A program made the position numbers and the translations under genes. From an uncultured Spirochaetales bacterium (GTDB lineage: Bacteria > UBP6 > UBA1177), in assembly GCA_902780365.1 (NCBI GenBank), contig CACZFE010000110.1:1-6152 (forward strand): 6,152 nt of DNA, read 5' to 3'. Position 1 is the stretch's first letter. Every line of letters begins with the position of its first letter. Shown one piece after another: positions 1-6,152 of this stretch. A model generated the notes under the pieces. The model was not told where the DNA came from. It saw only the letters and a program-made list of their open reading frames with translations, and did no database searches.

Positions 1-444
1 CTGACAAAACTTTCGCTGGAACTCCTTGAAAACAACTGGGAAAATATAGAAAGCGGAAATGTTGAGCGTGTTCCGCAGAATGGGGAACCTGTTTTCACGA
101 ATATGATCCAAAAATCGGATATGTGGCTTGATTTCGAGAGCGATGCTAAAGTTTTGTTCAATAAAATCAGGGCGTTGACCAGAGAGCCGGGTGTCAGGGC
201 TCTTTTCCGCGGAAACATCATCGGCATAGAAAAAGCGGAATTCGTTGCAAACTGCGGCGGAAAGCCTGGTGAAATCACCGAAATTTCAAAAAGCGGAATA
301 GTTGTTGCCTGCCGAAACGGCGGAATAAAAATCACCGGACTCAAGCCGGCAGGGAAAAATCCGATGAGGGCAGCTGAATTTATCAACGGCTACAGGCCTC
401 AGCCCGGTGAAGTTTTCAGTACGAAACAGGAAGACACTCAATGA
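1..444 (+). CDS. fmt: Methionyl-tRNA formyltransferase, C-terminal part (5' truncated by window edge)
   Basis: This enzyme formylates Met-tRNA(fMet) in the cytoplasm, using 10-formyl-tetrahydrofolate, so that translation can start with fMet. The reading frame is open from base 1 to the TGA at 442-444 and gives 147 residues. The catalytic Rossmann domain with its Asn-His-Asp residues lies outside the window. What remains is the inter-domain linker and the OB-fold C-terminal domain that binds tRNA. Family landmarks are the KSDMWLDF segment (the usual 'K-x-D..IDW' region), an IRAL..EPG stretch where most homologues read IRA-x-NPWPG, then KPGEI, a GGIKITGL strand, and PAGKNPM, which matches the conserved 'QPAGKK-M' near the C-terminus. 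The first internal ATG, at 103, is not the start, because homology continues upstream of it. The stop overlaps the next start by four bases (ATGA). Identification rests on motif recall, and the E. coli protein is about 315 residues long. Confidence 0.9.
   Translation: MTKLSLELLENNWENIESGNVERVPQNGEPVFTNMIQKSDMWLDFESDAKVLFNKIRALTREPGVRALFRGNIIGIEKAEFVANCGGKPGEITEISKSGIVVACRNGGIKITGLKPAGKNPMRAAEFINGYRPQPGEVFSTKQEDTQ
428..433 (+). promoter_or_regulatory. Ribosome binding site for the 441 membrane gene
   Basis: AGGAAG lies inside the last codons of fmt, seven bases before the ATG at 441. It is a good Shine-Dalgarno match at normal spacing. It supports ATG 441 as the true start despite the four-base overlap with fmt. 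Confidence 0.6.
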
Positions 445-1103
445 AAAATCTGATCGGCATGATAAACAGGATCCCGCTTTGGGCGGCGTTTCTGATATAT
501 GAACTTCTGATTGCCGGAAGGATTTTTATCGAAATGGGCTTTGTGTGGTCTTCGATTTTTGTCATGCAGCTTTTGTGGTTCAACTGTGTTTTGATGTTTT
601 TTGTAATAAGTTTCAAGTACTTGCTGAAAGTTGAGAATAAAGACCTCTCAGTTCTGGCACTTGGCGGAGTTCTGACTTATATTCCGATTTTCTATTCGGT
701 TCTGATGAAGCATGAATGGCATCTCAACTTCATAAATCCGACTTCCTGCAGGCAAGTCGCGTTCGATATGCTCACTCTGCTTGCAGTGCATGAATACAAC
801 TGGCCTATGTTTCCGGAACTTGTGCTTCTGGTTTTAGGTTCTTTCGCCTTGGGTGTTCTGCTTTCCGGAAAAGTCCTGAAATCGCTTTTTGCTGCACTTT
901 TTTCAACATATTCTTCCTTTTTCTGCCTCGGATTTTCATGGTTCGCTGTTAATCCGGAACATCCGTCGTTTTTGCATTTTACTTCGCCTCTGCCGGATCA
1001 TGTAACATACAGTATTTTTTACGGTTTGTTTTTTACAATTCTTATTTTTACCGCTTTTTTCGGGGAAATCAGGGGTTTTTTCCGACAGAAATTTAAAAAA
1101 TAG
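441..1103 (+). CDS. Six-helix integral membrane protein of unknown function
   Basis: I do not recognise a family for this 220-residue protein. Six hydrophobic segments are visible at about residues 11-31, 36-58, 70-88, 125-142, 147-168 and 190-208. Basic residues fit the positive-inside rule with both ends in the cytoplasm: K2 and R10, the K60-K68 loop, the GKVLK turn at 143-147, and the tail RGFFRQKFKK. The two larger outside loops are about 89-124, rich in His, Trp, Asn and Pro with Cys103 and Arg104, and 169-189, with several His and Pro. There is no signal peptide distinct from helix 1, no ATP-binding motif and no recognisable catalytic signature. The start is supported by AGGAAG upstream and the ATGA overlap with fmt, which suggests translational coupling. 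The 3' end is extremely T-rich because of Phe codons. It could be a transporter-like or Yip1-like protein, but nothing here proves either. Confidence 0.85.
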   Translation: MKNLIGMINRIPLWAAFLIYELLIAGRIFIEMGFVWSSIFVMQLLWFNCVLMFFVISFKYLLKVENKDLSVLALGGVLTYIPIFYSVLMKHEWHLNFINPTSCRQVAFDMLTLLAVHEYNWPMFPELVLLVLGSFALGVLLSGKVLKSLFAALFSTYSSFFCLGFSWFAVNPEHPSFLHFTSPLPDHVTYSIFYGLFFTILIFTAFFGEIRGFFRQKFKK

Positions 1104-1141
1104 ATATTATATTTGCCTATTTCAAAAAAAAGTCGTTAAAT
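1082..1141 (+). promoter_or_regulatory. Candidate promoter region for hppA (two alternative hexamer pairs)
   Basis: Two sigma70-like pairs can be read. The first is CCGACA (1082-1087), a 17-base spacer, and TATTAT (1105-1110). The second is TTGCCT (1113-1118), a 17-base spacer, and TTAAAT (1136-1141). The second would start transcripts near 1148, downstream of the left arm of the hairpin at 1121-1159, and so would avoid that hairpin. A/T-rich sequence gives such matches easily by chance, so this is only a candidate. Confidence 0.3.
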
Positions 1142-1159
1142 ACGGCGCATTTTTTTGAA
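1121..1159 (+). terminator. Terminator-like hairpin between the fmt unit and hppA
   Basis: TTCAAAAAAA (1121-1130) is a perfect reverse complement of TTTTTTTGAA (1150-1159). Inside it, GTCGT (1132-1136) can pair with ACGGC (1142-1146), with one G-T wobble, around a five-base TAAAT loop. This gives an A-tract, a short G/C-containing stem and a T-tract, the usual shape of an intrinsic terminator. The A-tract means it could also act on the minus strand. The core stem is only five pairs, so termination may be weak or partial. A second run of eight T follows at 1165-1172. It sits 18 bases after the membrane gene stop, where an end of the fmt unit would be expected. Confidence 0.45.
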
Positions 1160-1180
1160 CGGTCTTTTTTTTGTTATTTT

Positions 1181-1186
1181 AGGAGG
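1181..1186 (+). promoter_or_regulatory. Strong ribosome binding site of hppA
   Basis: AGGAGG is a full-consensus Shine-Dalgarno sequence five bases before the ATG at 1192. It fixes the hppA start there and excludes the overlapping frame that opens at 1155. It suggests high translation, which fits the even, C-rich codon choice of hppA. Confidence 0.85.
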
Positions 1187-1191
1187 TTTTT

Positions 1192-3405
1192 ATGTCAAAT
1201 CTTGTTTTCCTGGTTTTGGGTGCTTCCGTTCTCGCTCTCGCTTTTGCGTTTTTCTTCTTCAAACAGATGATGAAGGAAAGCGAAGGAACGGACACTATGA
1301 AGAAGATCGCGCTTCACGTCAGAAAGGGCGCGATGGCTTACCTCAAGCAGCAGTACAAAATCGTAGGCATCGTTTTTGTAGTTCTCGCTGTCATTTTTGC
1401 TGTTATGGCTGTTTTCGGTCTGCAGAACAGCTGGGTTCCGTTTGCATTCCTTACCGGCGGTTTCTTCTCGGGACTTGCAGGATTCTTCGGAATGAAAACT
1501 GCGACCTACGCTTCGGCAAGAACCGCAAACGCAGCTCAGAAGTCACTCGACAAAGGACTCAAAGTCGCTTTCCGTTCAGGCGCAGTTATGGGTCTTACGG
1601 TTGTCGGACTCGCACTTCTCGACATTTCGGCATGGTACATCATCCTCAACTTCTTTGTTGAAGAGGCTGACGCTGCCCACAAACTTATTTTCATCACCAC
1701 GACGATGCTTACTTTCGGAATGGGTGCGTCTACTCAGGCTCTTTTCGCGAGAGTCGGCGGCGGTATCTACACGAAGGCAGCCGATGTCGGTGCTGACCTC
1801 GTCGGTAAAGTTGAAGCCGGAATCCCGGAAGACGACCCGCGTAACCCCGCTACGATCGCTGACAACGTAGGCGACAACGTAGGTGACGTTGCAGGTATGG
1901 GTGCAGACCTTTACGAATCTTATGCAGGATCTATCCTTGCTACGGCTGCTCTCGGCGCTTCGGCATTCGCAGGCAACGCTGAATTCCAGGAAAAGGCTGT
2001 CATCGCTCCGATGCTCATCGCTTCGATCGGTGTCGTTCTTTCGCTTATCGGCATTTTCCTTGTTAAAACCAAAGAAGGCGCAACGATGAAAGAGCTTCTC
2101 CGCGCTCTCGGCAGAGGCGTAAACGTCAGCGCATTCCTCATCACGATAGCTACATTCGTTATTCTTTACGTCATGGGCTTCGAAAACTGGCTCGGAATAT
2201 CCTTCTCGGTAGTCAGCGGTCTTGTTGCAGGTATCATCATCGGTCAGGCTACGGAATACTACACTTCGCAGTCCTACAAACCGACGCAGAAAGTCGCTGA
2301 AAGCTCTTCAACCGGTCCGGCAACAGTCATCATTTCCGGTCTCGGTCTCGGTATGCTTTCGACTGCAATTCCTGTAATCACAGTCGGTGTTGCGATCGTC
2401 ATGGCTTACCTCTGCGCAAACGGTTTCAACCTTGAATTTTCGGCAGCGGCTCTTTCACAGGGTCTTTACGGAATCGGTATCGCGGCAGTCGGTATGCTTT
2501 CGACTCTCGGAATCACCCTTGCAACCGATGCTTACGGTCCTATTGCCGACAACGCAGGCGGAAACGCTGAAATGAGCGGTCTCGGTGAAGAAGTCAGAAA
2601 GAGAACTGACGCTCTTGACGCACTCGGCAACACGACGGCTGCAACCGGTAAAGGTTTCGCGATCGGTTCTGCTGCTCTTACCGCTCTTGCTCTTCTCGCT
2701 TCATACGTTGAGGAGATCAAAATCGCCCTCATCAGAATCGCCGGAGAGAGCGGAACAGCACAGCTTACCAAATCCGTTTCGTGGACAGTTGACAAAATCA
2801 GAAGCGCTTCGCTCATCGACTTCATGGATGCATACAGCGTAAACCTTATGAACCCGGTCGTTCTCGTCGGTGTTTTCGTAGGTGCTATGATGGCGTTCCT
2901 TTTCTGCGGTCTTACGATGAACGCTGTCGGCAGAGCAGCTCAGAAAATGGTTGAAGAAGTCCGCAGACAGTTCCGCGAAATCGCAGGGATCATGGAAGGA
3001 AAAGCTGAACCTGACTACGCAAGATGTGTTGCAATCTCGACAAAAGGTGCTCAGCACGAGATGCTCCTTCCGTCGATCCTCGCTATCGCTATTCCGATAG
3101 TAGTAGGCGTCGTTCTCGGTGTTGCTGGCGTCATGGGACTTCTTATCGGCGGCCTTTCCTGCGGATTCGTTCTTGCAGTTTTCATGGCTAACGCAGGCGG
3201 TGCTTGGGACAACGCTAAGAAATACATCGAAGAAGGCAACTTCGGCGGCAAAGGTTCCGACAACCACAAAGCTACAGTTGTCGGCGACACGGTCGGCGAT
3301 CCTTTCAAAGATACATCGGGCCCGTCGCTCAACATTCTTATCAAACTTATGAGCATGGTTTCGATCGTTATGGTCGGTCTCACCGTTGTTTTCCATCTGA
3401 TGTAA
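1192..3405 (+). CDS. hppA: Membrane-bound K+-dependent pyrophosphatase, probably Na+-pumping
   Basis: It hydrolyses cytoplasmic pyrophosphate to phosphate and pumps cations out across the inner membrane. At 737 residues with about 16 membrane helices, it is full length for the family (T. maritima enzyme about 726). Visible motifs are GADLVGKVE (200-208), DDPRN (214-218), DNVGDNVGDVAGMGAD (224-239), DNAGGNAEMSG (from D453), GGAWDNAKK (669-677) and DNHKATVVGDTVGDPFKDT (690-708). These supply the Asp and Lys residues that bind Mg-pyrophosphate. Ala483 in GNTTAATGKG, with Gly486 three residues later, is the K+-dependent type; K+-independent enzymes have Lys and Thr there. The gate is Asp239, Glu242, Ser243 and Lys718. 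Glu242 equals the 6.53 glutamate of Na+-PPases, and Gly246 stands where plant-type H+ pumps carry their glutamate. Dual Na+/H+ transport, or a non-plant H+-PPase subfamily, cannot be excluded by eye. The next gene follows after 12 bases. Confidence 0.97.
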   Translation: MSNLVFLVLGASVLALAFAFFFFKQMMKESEGTDTMKKIALHVRKGAMAYLKQQYKIVGIVFVVLAVIFAVMAVFGLQNSWVPFAFLTGGFFSGLAGFFGMKTATYASARTANAAQKSLDKGLKVAFRSGAVMGLTVVGLALLDISAWYIILNFFVEEADAAHKLIFITTTMLTFGMGASTQALFARVGGGIYTKAADVGADLVGKVEAGIPEDDPRNPATIADNVGDNVGDVAGMGADLYESYAGSILATAALGASAFAGNAEFQEKAVIAPMLIASIGVVLSLIGIFLVKTKEGATMKELLRALGRGVNVSAFLITIATFVILYVMGFENWLGISFSVVSGLVAGIIIGQATEYYTSQSYKPTQKVAESSSTGPATVIISGLGLGMLSTAIPVITVGVAIVMAYLCANGFNLEFSAAALSQGLYGIGIAAVGMLSTLGITLATDAYGPIADNAGGNAEMSGLGEEVRKRTDALDALGNTTAATGKGFAIGSAALTALALLASYVEEIKIALIRIAGESGTAQLTKSVSWTVDKIRSASLIDFMDAYSVNLMNPVVLVGVFVGAMMAFLFCGLTMNAVGRAAQKMVEEVRRQFREIAGIMEGKAEPDYARCVAISTKGAQHEMLLPSILAIAIPIVVGVVLGVAGVMGLLIGGLSCGFVLAVFMANAGGAWDNAKKYIEEGNFGGKGSDNHKATVVGDTVGDPFKDTSGPSLNILIKLMSMVSIVMVGLTVVFHLM

Positions 3406-3417
3406 TGACCTTTTAAA

Positions 3418-6152
3418 ATGTCTGTTCTCATCCGCCTTGCAGATCTTGTAACTTCTGATTTCTACTTTGACGGCTGTTCTCTGCACAAGAAACAGTCCAC
3501 GATGATTCTTTCATCCACAGTCAAAGACAGAATTACGGTCGTTAAGGGTTCTGCAGGCGGATGCAGTGTCAGACTTGAAATTGACGAGTCGGGAAATCTT
3601 GTCAATAAGACATGCTCCTGCGGCAGCGACGATATATGTGCCCATGTTGTTGCTGTTGCACTGGCTTTCAATGACCTCTCGATGGACAATACAGATATTT
3701 CAGAGCAGCTTTCACGCTTTAATGTTAAGAAAGATTCTCTCACGGCACAGCCTCCTTTCAAACTTTACATCGACAGTGAAAGTTCCTCGGTCAGGTTTGA
3801 AAACAGCAGCGGTGATTTGCAACTTTCAAAGCTTTCGTGGCTTGTTTCCGGAGACGATCTGCTGCTTTTGGTTTCACTGTGCCCTGAAAAGTTTGCAATA
3901 GGACAGTTGCAGCTTTTTTCCGCTGTCGAGCCGCTTGTTCTTTCCTATAGTTTCGATGCTTCGGAAATAACTTTTTCGCTTTCCGGCAGTATTTTCTATT
4001 CTGCTAAAAACGGTGTTGCGGTAGATCTTGACGAAGGGGCGGTATGGCGCTTGTCCAAAGGTGTCAACGAAGTCCTGACATCTCTTTTAGGCCAGACTCT
4101 GAGTTATTCCAAAAAAGACATGCTGATTCATGCTATGTCCGATCTCGGTGAAAGCATGAGCCCGTCTGTTCTGCTTGACGGCGCGTTTAATTTGAAAAAA
4201 ACCGTTCTGGACGAAAATACAAAAGTGGTTTTCAAAACCGATGTTCACGAAGGGAAGGTTTTTCTCAAAATATTTCTCGAAAACGGCAGAACTTTGATCG
4301 AATTTCAGCCGAGAAAAAGGAGCCTTGAGTATAACTACACGATAAACGGGCGAGTTTACTCGATTGCTCCACAGCTTGTCCGCAACATAAAAAGTGCTCT
4401 TGCAAGTGACGGTTTCAAGCTTTTTAAAAATTCTTACACCGTTCCTATGCAGGAGTATTCGAGGATAATTTCACCGGAAAGTGCGCTTTCGCAGGTCGGA
4501 GCAGTTGTCAACGAGCAGGAGATCAAAAAAATCAACATTCCTCAGACAGCTGCGGAAAATTCGGAGATCGTTCTCGATGTAAACAGTGATGAACAGTGGT
4601 TTTCCTTCAACATCAAACTTCCGCAGATGTCGGATTTCATTCCCTCGACTTCGCTTGTAGAAGCTGTAAGACAGTTTGAACGCGGTATAGAGAATCCCGT
4701 TGTCAACGATACGGAAGGAAAGCCGGTAATTCTTGAAAACAGTGCCGATTTTCTTAATAAAGTTGCTGAAATGATAGGTTCGGCATTCTATTCTGACAGC
4801 GAAAAACTGCCTGTCGCCAATCTGGTAGGGCTTCTTAAGTCGAAAAACAAGAAAATCCTCAAAAATTTCACCGGCTCAGCCGAGGCTAAAAAGAAGTATA
4901 TCGAAATTTTTGACTCTCTTTCAAAAGGAGAACTGCCGAAGCCTGACGAAAGCTATATCGCCGGAATCCCGCTCAGAAACTACCAGGTCGAAGGTTTCAG
5001 GTGGATGTCGCTTCTCAAGGCACTTGGATTGGGCGGTGTTCTTGCTGACGAAATGGGTCTCGGAAAAACCTTGCAGTCTTTATGCATGATAAAGTCCGAA
5101 ACCGGCGATATGCCTTCGATCGTTGTCTGTCCGAAAACTCTCGTATGGAGCTGGGACCGCGAGATCGAGAAGTTCTTTTCCGGCATGAAACGGACGGTCA
5201 TCGACTCGCTCAAGCCGGAGGAGAGGGCGGCTAAGTGGAAAAATGCAGGCAAAGAGCTGATAATAACATCGTATTCAGTCGTGATAAACGATTTCGCGCA
5301 CATCAAGGACAAATCTTTCGAAACGATAGTTGTTGACGAAGCCCAGCAGATAAAAAACAACAATACAAAACGGTTCCGCGTGCTTAATTCGCTTAAATCC
5401 AAGCATCGTTTCGCCCTTACAGGTACGCCGCTTGAAAACCACGTGAGCGACCTGTGGAGCATTTTTCAGTTCATCATGCCGAACTATCTCGGTGTCAAAA
5501 AAGATGTCGACAAAATGGAAAAAAACGGTGCCGGCGAAGAGCTCGAAATGCTGCGTCAAAAGACGGCGCCTTTCATTCTGCGCCGCTTAAAAAGCGAGAT
5601 CCTGGACGAGCTTCCGGACCTTATAATCAAAGAGTATCCTGTCGAGATGACACCGAAACAGAAGGATGTTTATCTTTCCACAATGTTGCGGAGCAAGGCA
5701 GAGTTTATCGACAGGGGCGATTCCATCAACAAAATTGAAATCCTTGCTCTGCTTTCAAAACTCAGACTCGCCGCAGATCATCCTTCGCTTGCGGCTGACG
5801 GTGCGCTTGACCCTGAACTTTCAGGTAAAATTGCAGCTGTGTGCGAACTTTGCGATGAGATCTTTTCGGGCGGCGGCAGAGTTCTGATTTTCAGCCAGTA
5901 TGTGAAGATGCTGAAAATAATAGAAACCGCTTTCAGATTTGACGGAACGGACTATTTTTATATGGACGGCGACACCAAGGACCGCATGGAGCTTGTCGAA
6001 AAGTTCAACAACGGTGAGAAAAAAGCCTTTCTGCTCAGTCTTAAAGTCGGAGGAGTAGGTCTCAATCTGACCGGTGCCGACCACGTTATCATAGTCGATC
6101 CTTGGTGGAATCCGGCGGTTGAGGAACAGGCATGGTCGCGTGCCCACAGAAT
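3418..6152 (+). CDS. SWIM/SNF2-family helicase-like ATPase (3' truncated by window edge)
   Basis: This is a probable ATP-driven nucleic-acid translocase of the bacterial SWIM-SNF2 group. 911 codons are present, open to the window end. Order: a SWIM zinc finger, C66-x-C68-x5-C74-x-H76; a long poorly conserved middle region (about 100-510), where the bacterial SNF2-associated domain is expected; then the ATPase core. Core motifs are LRNYQVEG (519-526), Walker A DEMGLGKT (544-551, Lys550), VVCP (569-572), TSY (617-619), Walker B DEAQ (640-643), TGTPLEN (668-674), RRLK (722-725), IFSQY (824-828), motif V SLKVGGVGLNLTGADHV (from 874) and the start of motif VI, QAWSRAHR (904-911). The end of motif VI and the C-terminus lie outside. 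An in-frame TGA at 3406 makes ATG 3418 the earliest possible start. No Shine-Dalgarno sequence is seen, and hppA ends 12 bases upstream, so coupled translation is likely. The cellular role is not shown; related proteins act in transcription recycling or chromosome maintenance. Confidence 0.94.
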   Translation, partial: MSVLIRLADLVTSDFYFDGCSLHKKQSTMILSSTVKDRITVVKGSAGGCSVRLEIDESGNLVNKTCSCGSDDICAHVVAVALAFNDLSMDNTDISEQLSRFNVKKDSLTAQPPFKLYIDSESSSVRFENSSGDLQLSKLSWLVSGDDLLLLVSLCPEKFAIGQLQLFSAVEPLVLSYSFDASEITFSLSGSIFYSAKNGVAVDLDEGAVWRLSKGVNEVLTSLLGQTLSYSKKDMLIHAMSDLGESMSPSVLLDGAFNLKKTVLDENTKVVFKTDVHEGKVFLKIFLENGRTLIEFQPRKRSLEYNYTINGRVYSIAPQLVRNIKSALASDGFKLFKNSYTVPMQEYSRIISPESALSQVGAVVNEQEIKKINIPQTAAENSEIVLDVNSDEQWFSFNIKLPQMSDFIPSTSLVEAVRQFERGIENPVVNDTEGKPVILENSADFLNKVAEMIGSAFYSDSEKLPVANLVGLLKSKNKKILKNFTGSAEAKKKYIEIFDSLSKGELPKPDESYIAGIPLRNYQVEGFRWMSLLKALGLGGVLADEMGLGKTLQSLCMIKSETGDMPSIVVCPKTLVWSWDREIEKFFSGMKRTVIDSLKPEERAAKWKNAGKELIITSYSVVINDFAHIKDKSFETIVVDEAQQIKNNNTKRFRVLNSLKSKHRFALTGTPLENHVSDLWSIFQFIMPNYLGVKKDVDKMEKNGAGEELEMLRQKTAPFILRRLKSEILDELPDLIIKEYPVEMTPKQKDVYLSTMLRSKAEFIDRGDSINKIEILALLSKLRLAADHPSLAADGALDPELSGKIAAVCELCDEIFSGGGRVLIFSQYVKMLKIIETAFRFDGTDYFYMDGDTKDRMELVEKFNNGEKKAFLLSLKVGGVGLNLTGADHVIIVDPWWNPAVEEQAWSRAHR

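Noticed and set aside
723..812. Cys/Arg/His in the membrane protein's outer loop as an exosortase-like catalytic site
   Set aside because: The spacing and surrounding residues do not match the exosortase/archaeosortase Cys-Arg-His pattern, and Cys103-Arg104 are adjacent.
1104..1191. Possible riboswitch upstream of hppA
   Set aside because: The gap is only 88 bases and mostly A/T tracts; no conserved riboswitch core or multi-stem fold is visible beyond one hairpin.
1155..1661. Plus-strand frame of 168 codons overlapping the start of hppA
   Set aside because: It is out of frame with hppA, its product is Arg/Cys-rich and unlike any family I know, and the AGGAGG site is correctly spaced for ATG 1192 instead.
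1861..1887. Apparent tandem repeat of a 12-base unit
   Set aside because: It encodes the conserved DNVGDNVGD pyrophosphatase motif and is kept by protein function, not as a DNA repeat.
2701..3486. Long minus-strand open frame (261 codons) antisense to hppA
   Set aside because: It lies opposite the most conserved part of hppA, its product is rich in His, Ser, Asp and Cys with no recognisable domain, and it is explained by the biased codons of hppA on the other strand.
4980..5559. Minus-strand open frames opposite the SNF2 ATPase core
   Set aside because: The plus strand here encodes Walker A, Walker B and TGTP motifs in one continuous frame, so these are shadows.
5821..6147. Minus-strand frame opposite the SNF2 C-terminal helicase lobe
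   Set aside because: The opposite strand encodes motifs IV to VI of the ATPase; the antisense product shows no domain.
3418..6152. SNF2 protein as part of a phage-defence system (DISARM- or Dnd-like)
   Set aside because: No methyltransferase, nuclease, phospholipase-D or other defence partner is present in the window; the neighbours are housekeeping genes, and SWIM-SNF2 proteins are widespread in ordinary chromosomes. Sequence beyond 6152 could change this.

Overview
This is a bacterial chromosomal window with four genes, all on the plus strand and nearly end to end. In order they are: the 3' end of fmt (methionyl-tRNA formyltransferase, cut by the left edge), a 220-residue six-helix membrane protein of unknown function, a complete membrane-bound ion-pumping pyrophosphatase (hppA, 737 residues), and a large SWIM/SNF2-family ATPase cut by the right edge in helicase motif VI. 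No tRNA, rRNA, CRISPR array, insertion sequence or phage gene is visible.

Layout: fmt and the membrane gene share a 4-base ATGA overlap and look like one transcription unit (1-1103). An 88-base A/T-rich gap (1104-1191) follows. It holds a terminator-like hairpin, promoter-like hexamers partly inside that hairpin, and a strong AGGAGG ribosome binding site for hppA. The SNF2 gene starts only 12 bases after the hppA stop codon, with no recognisable Shine-Dalgarno sequence and no terminator between them, so hppA and the SNF2 gene are probably co-transcribed. There is no gene-free stretch over 300 bases.

Function: the pyrophosphatase has all the family catalytic motifs. Ala483 in GNTTAATGKG marks the K+-dependent class, and Glu242 at the ion gate (ESYAG context) matches the Na+-transporting type rather than the plant-type H+ pump. 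Recovering pyrophosphate energy as a sodium gradient is common in anaerobes and fermenters. The SNF2 protein is a probable DNA- or RNA-polymerase-associated translocase. No functional link between it and the pump is evident beyond adjacency.

Organism: fmt, the AGGAGG site and the sodium-pump-type PPase show a bacterium, plausibly anaerobic, of moderate G+C by eye. The sequence does not fix the phylum. A PVC-group or similar uncultured anaerobe lineage is a guess only. I did not find a convincing new multi-gene system; the least explained items are the unknown membrane protein and the compact control region before hppA.
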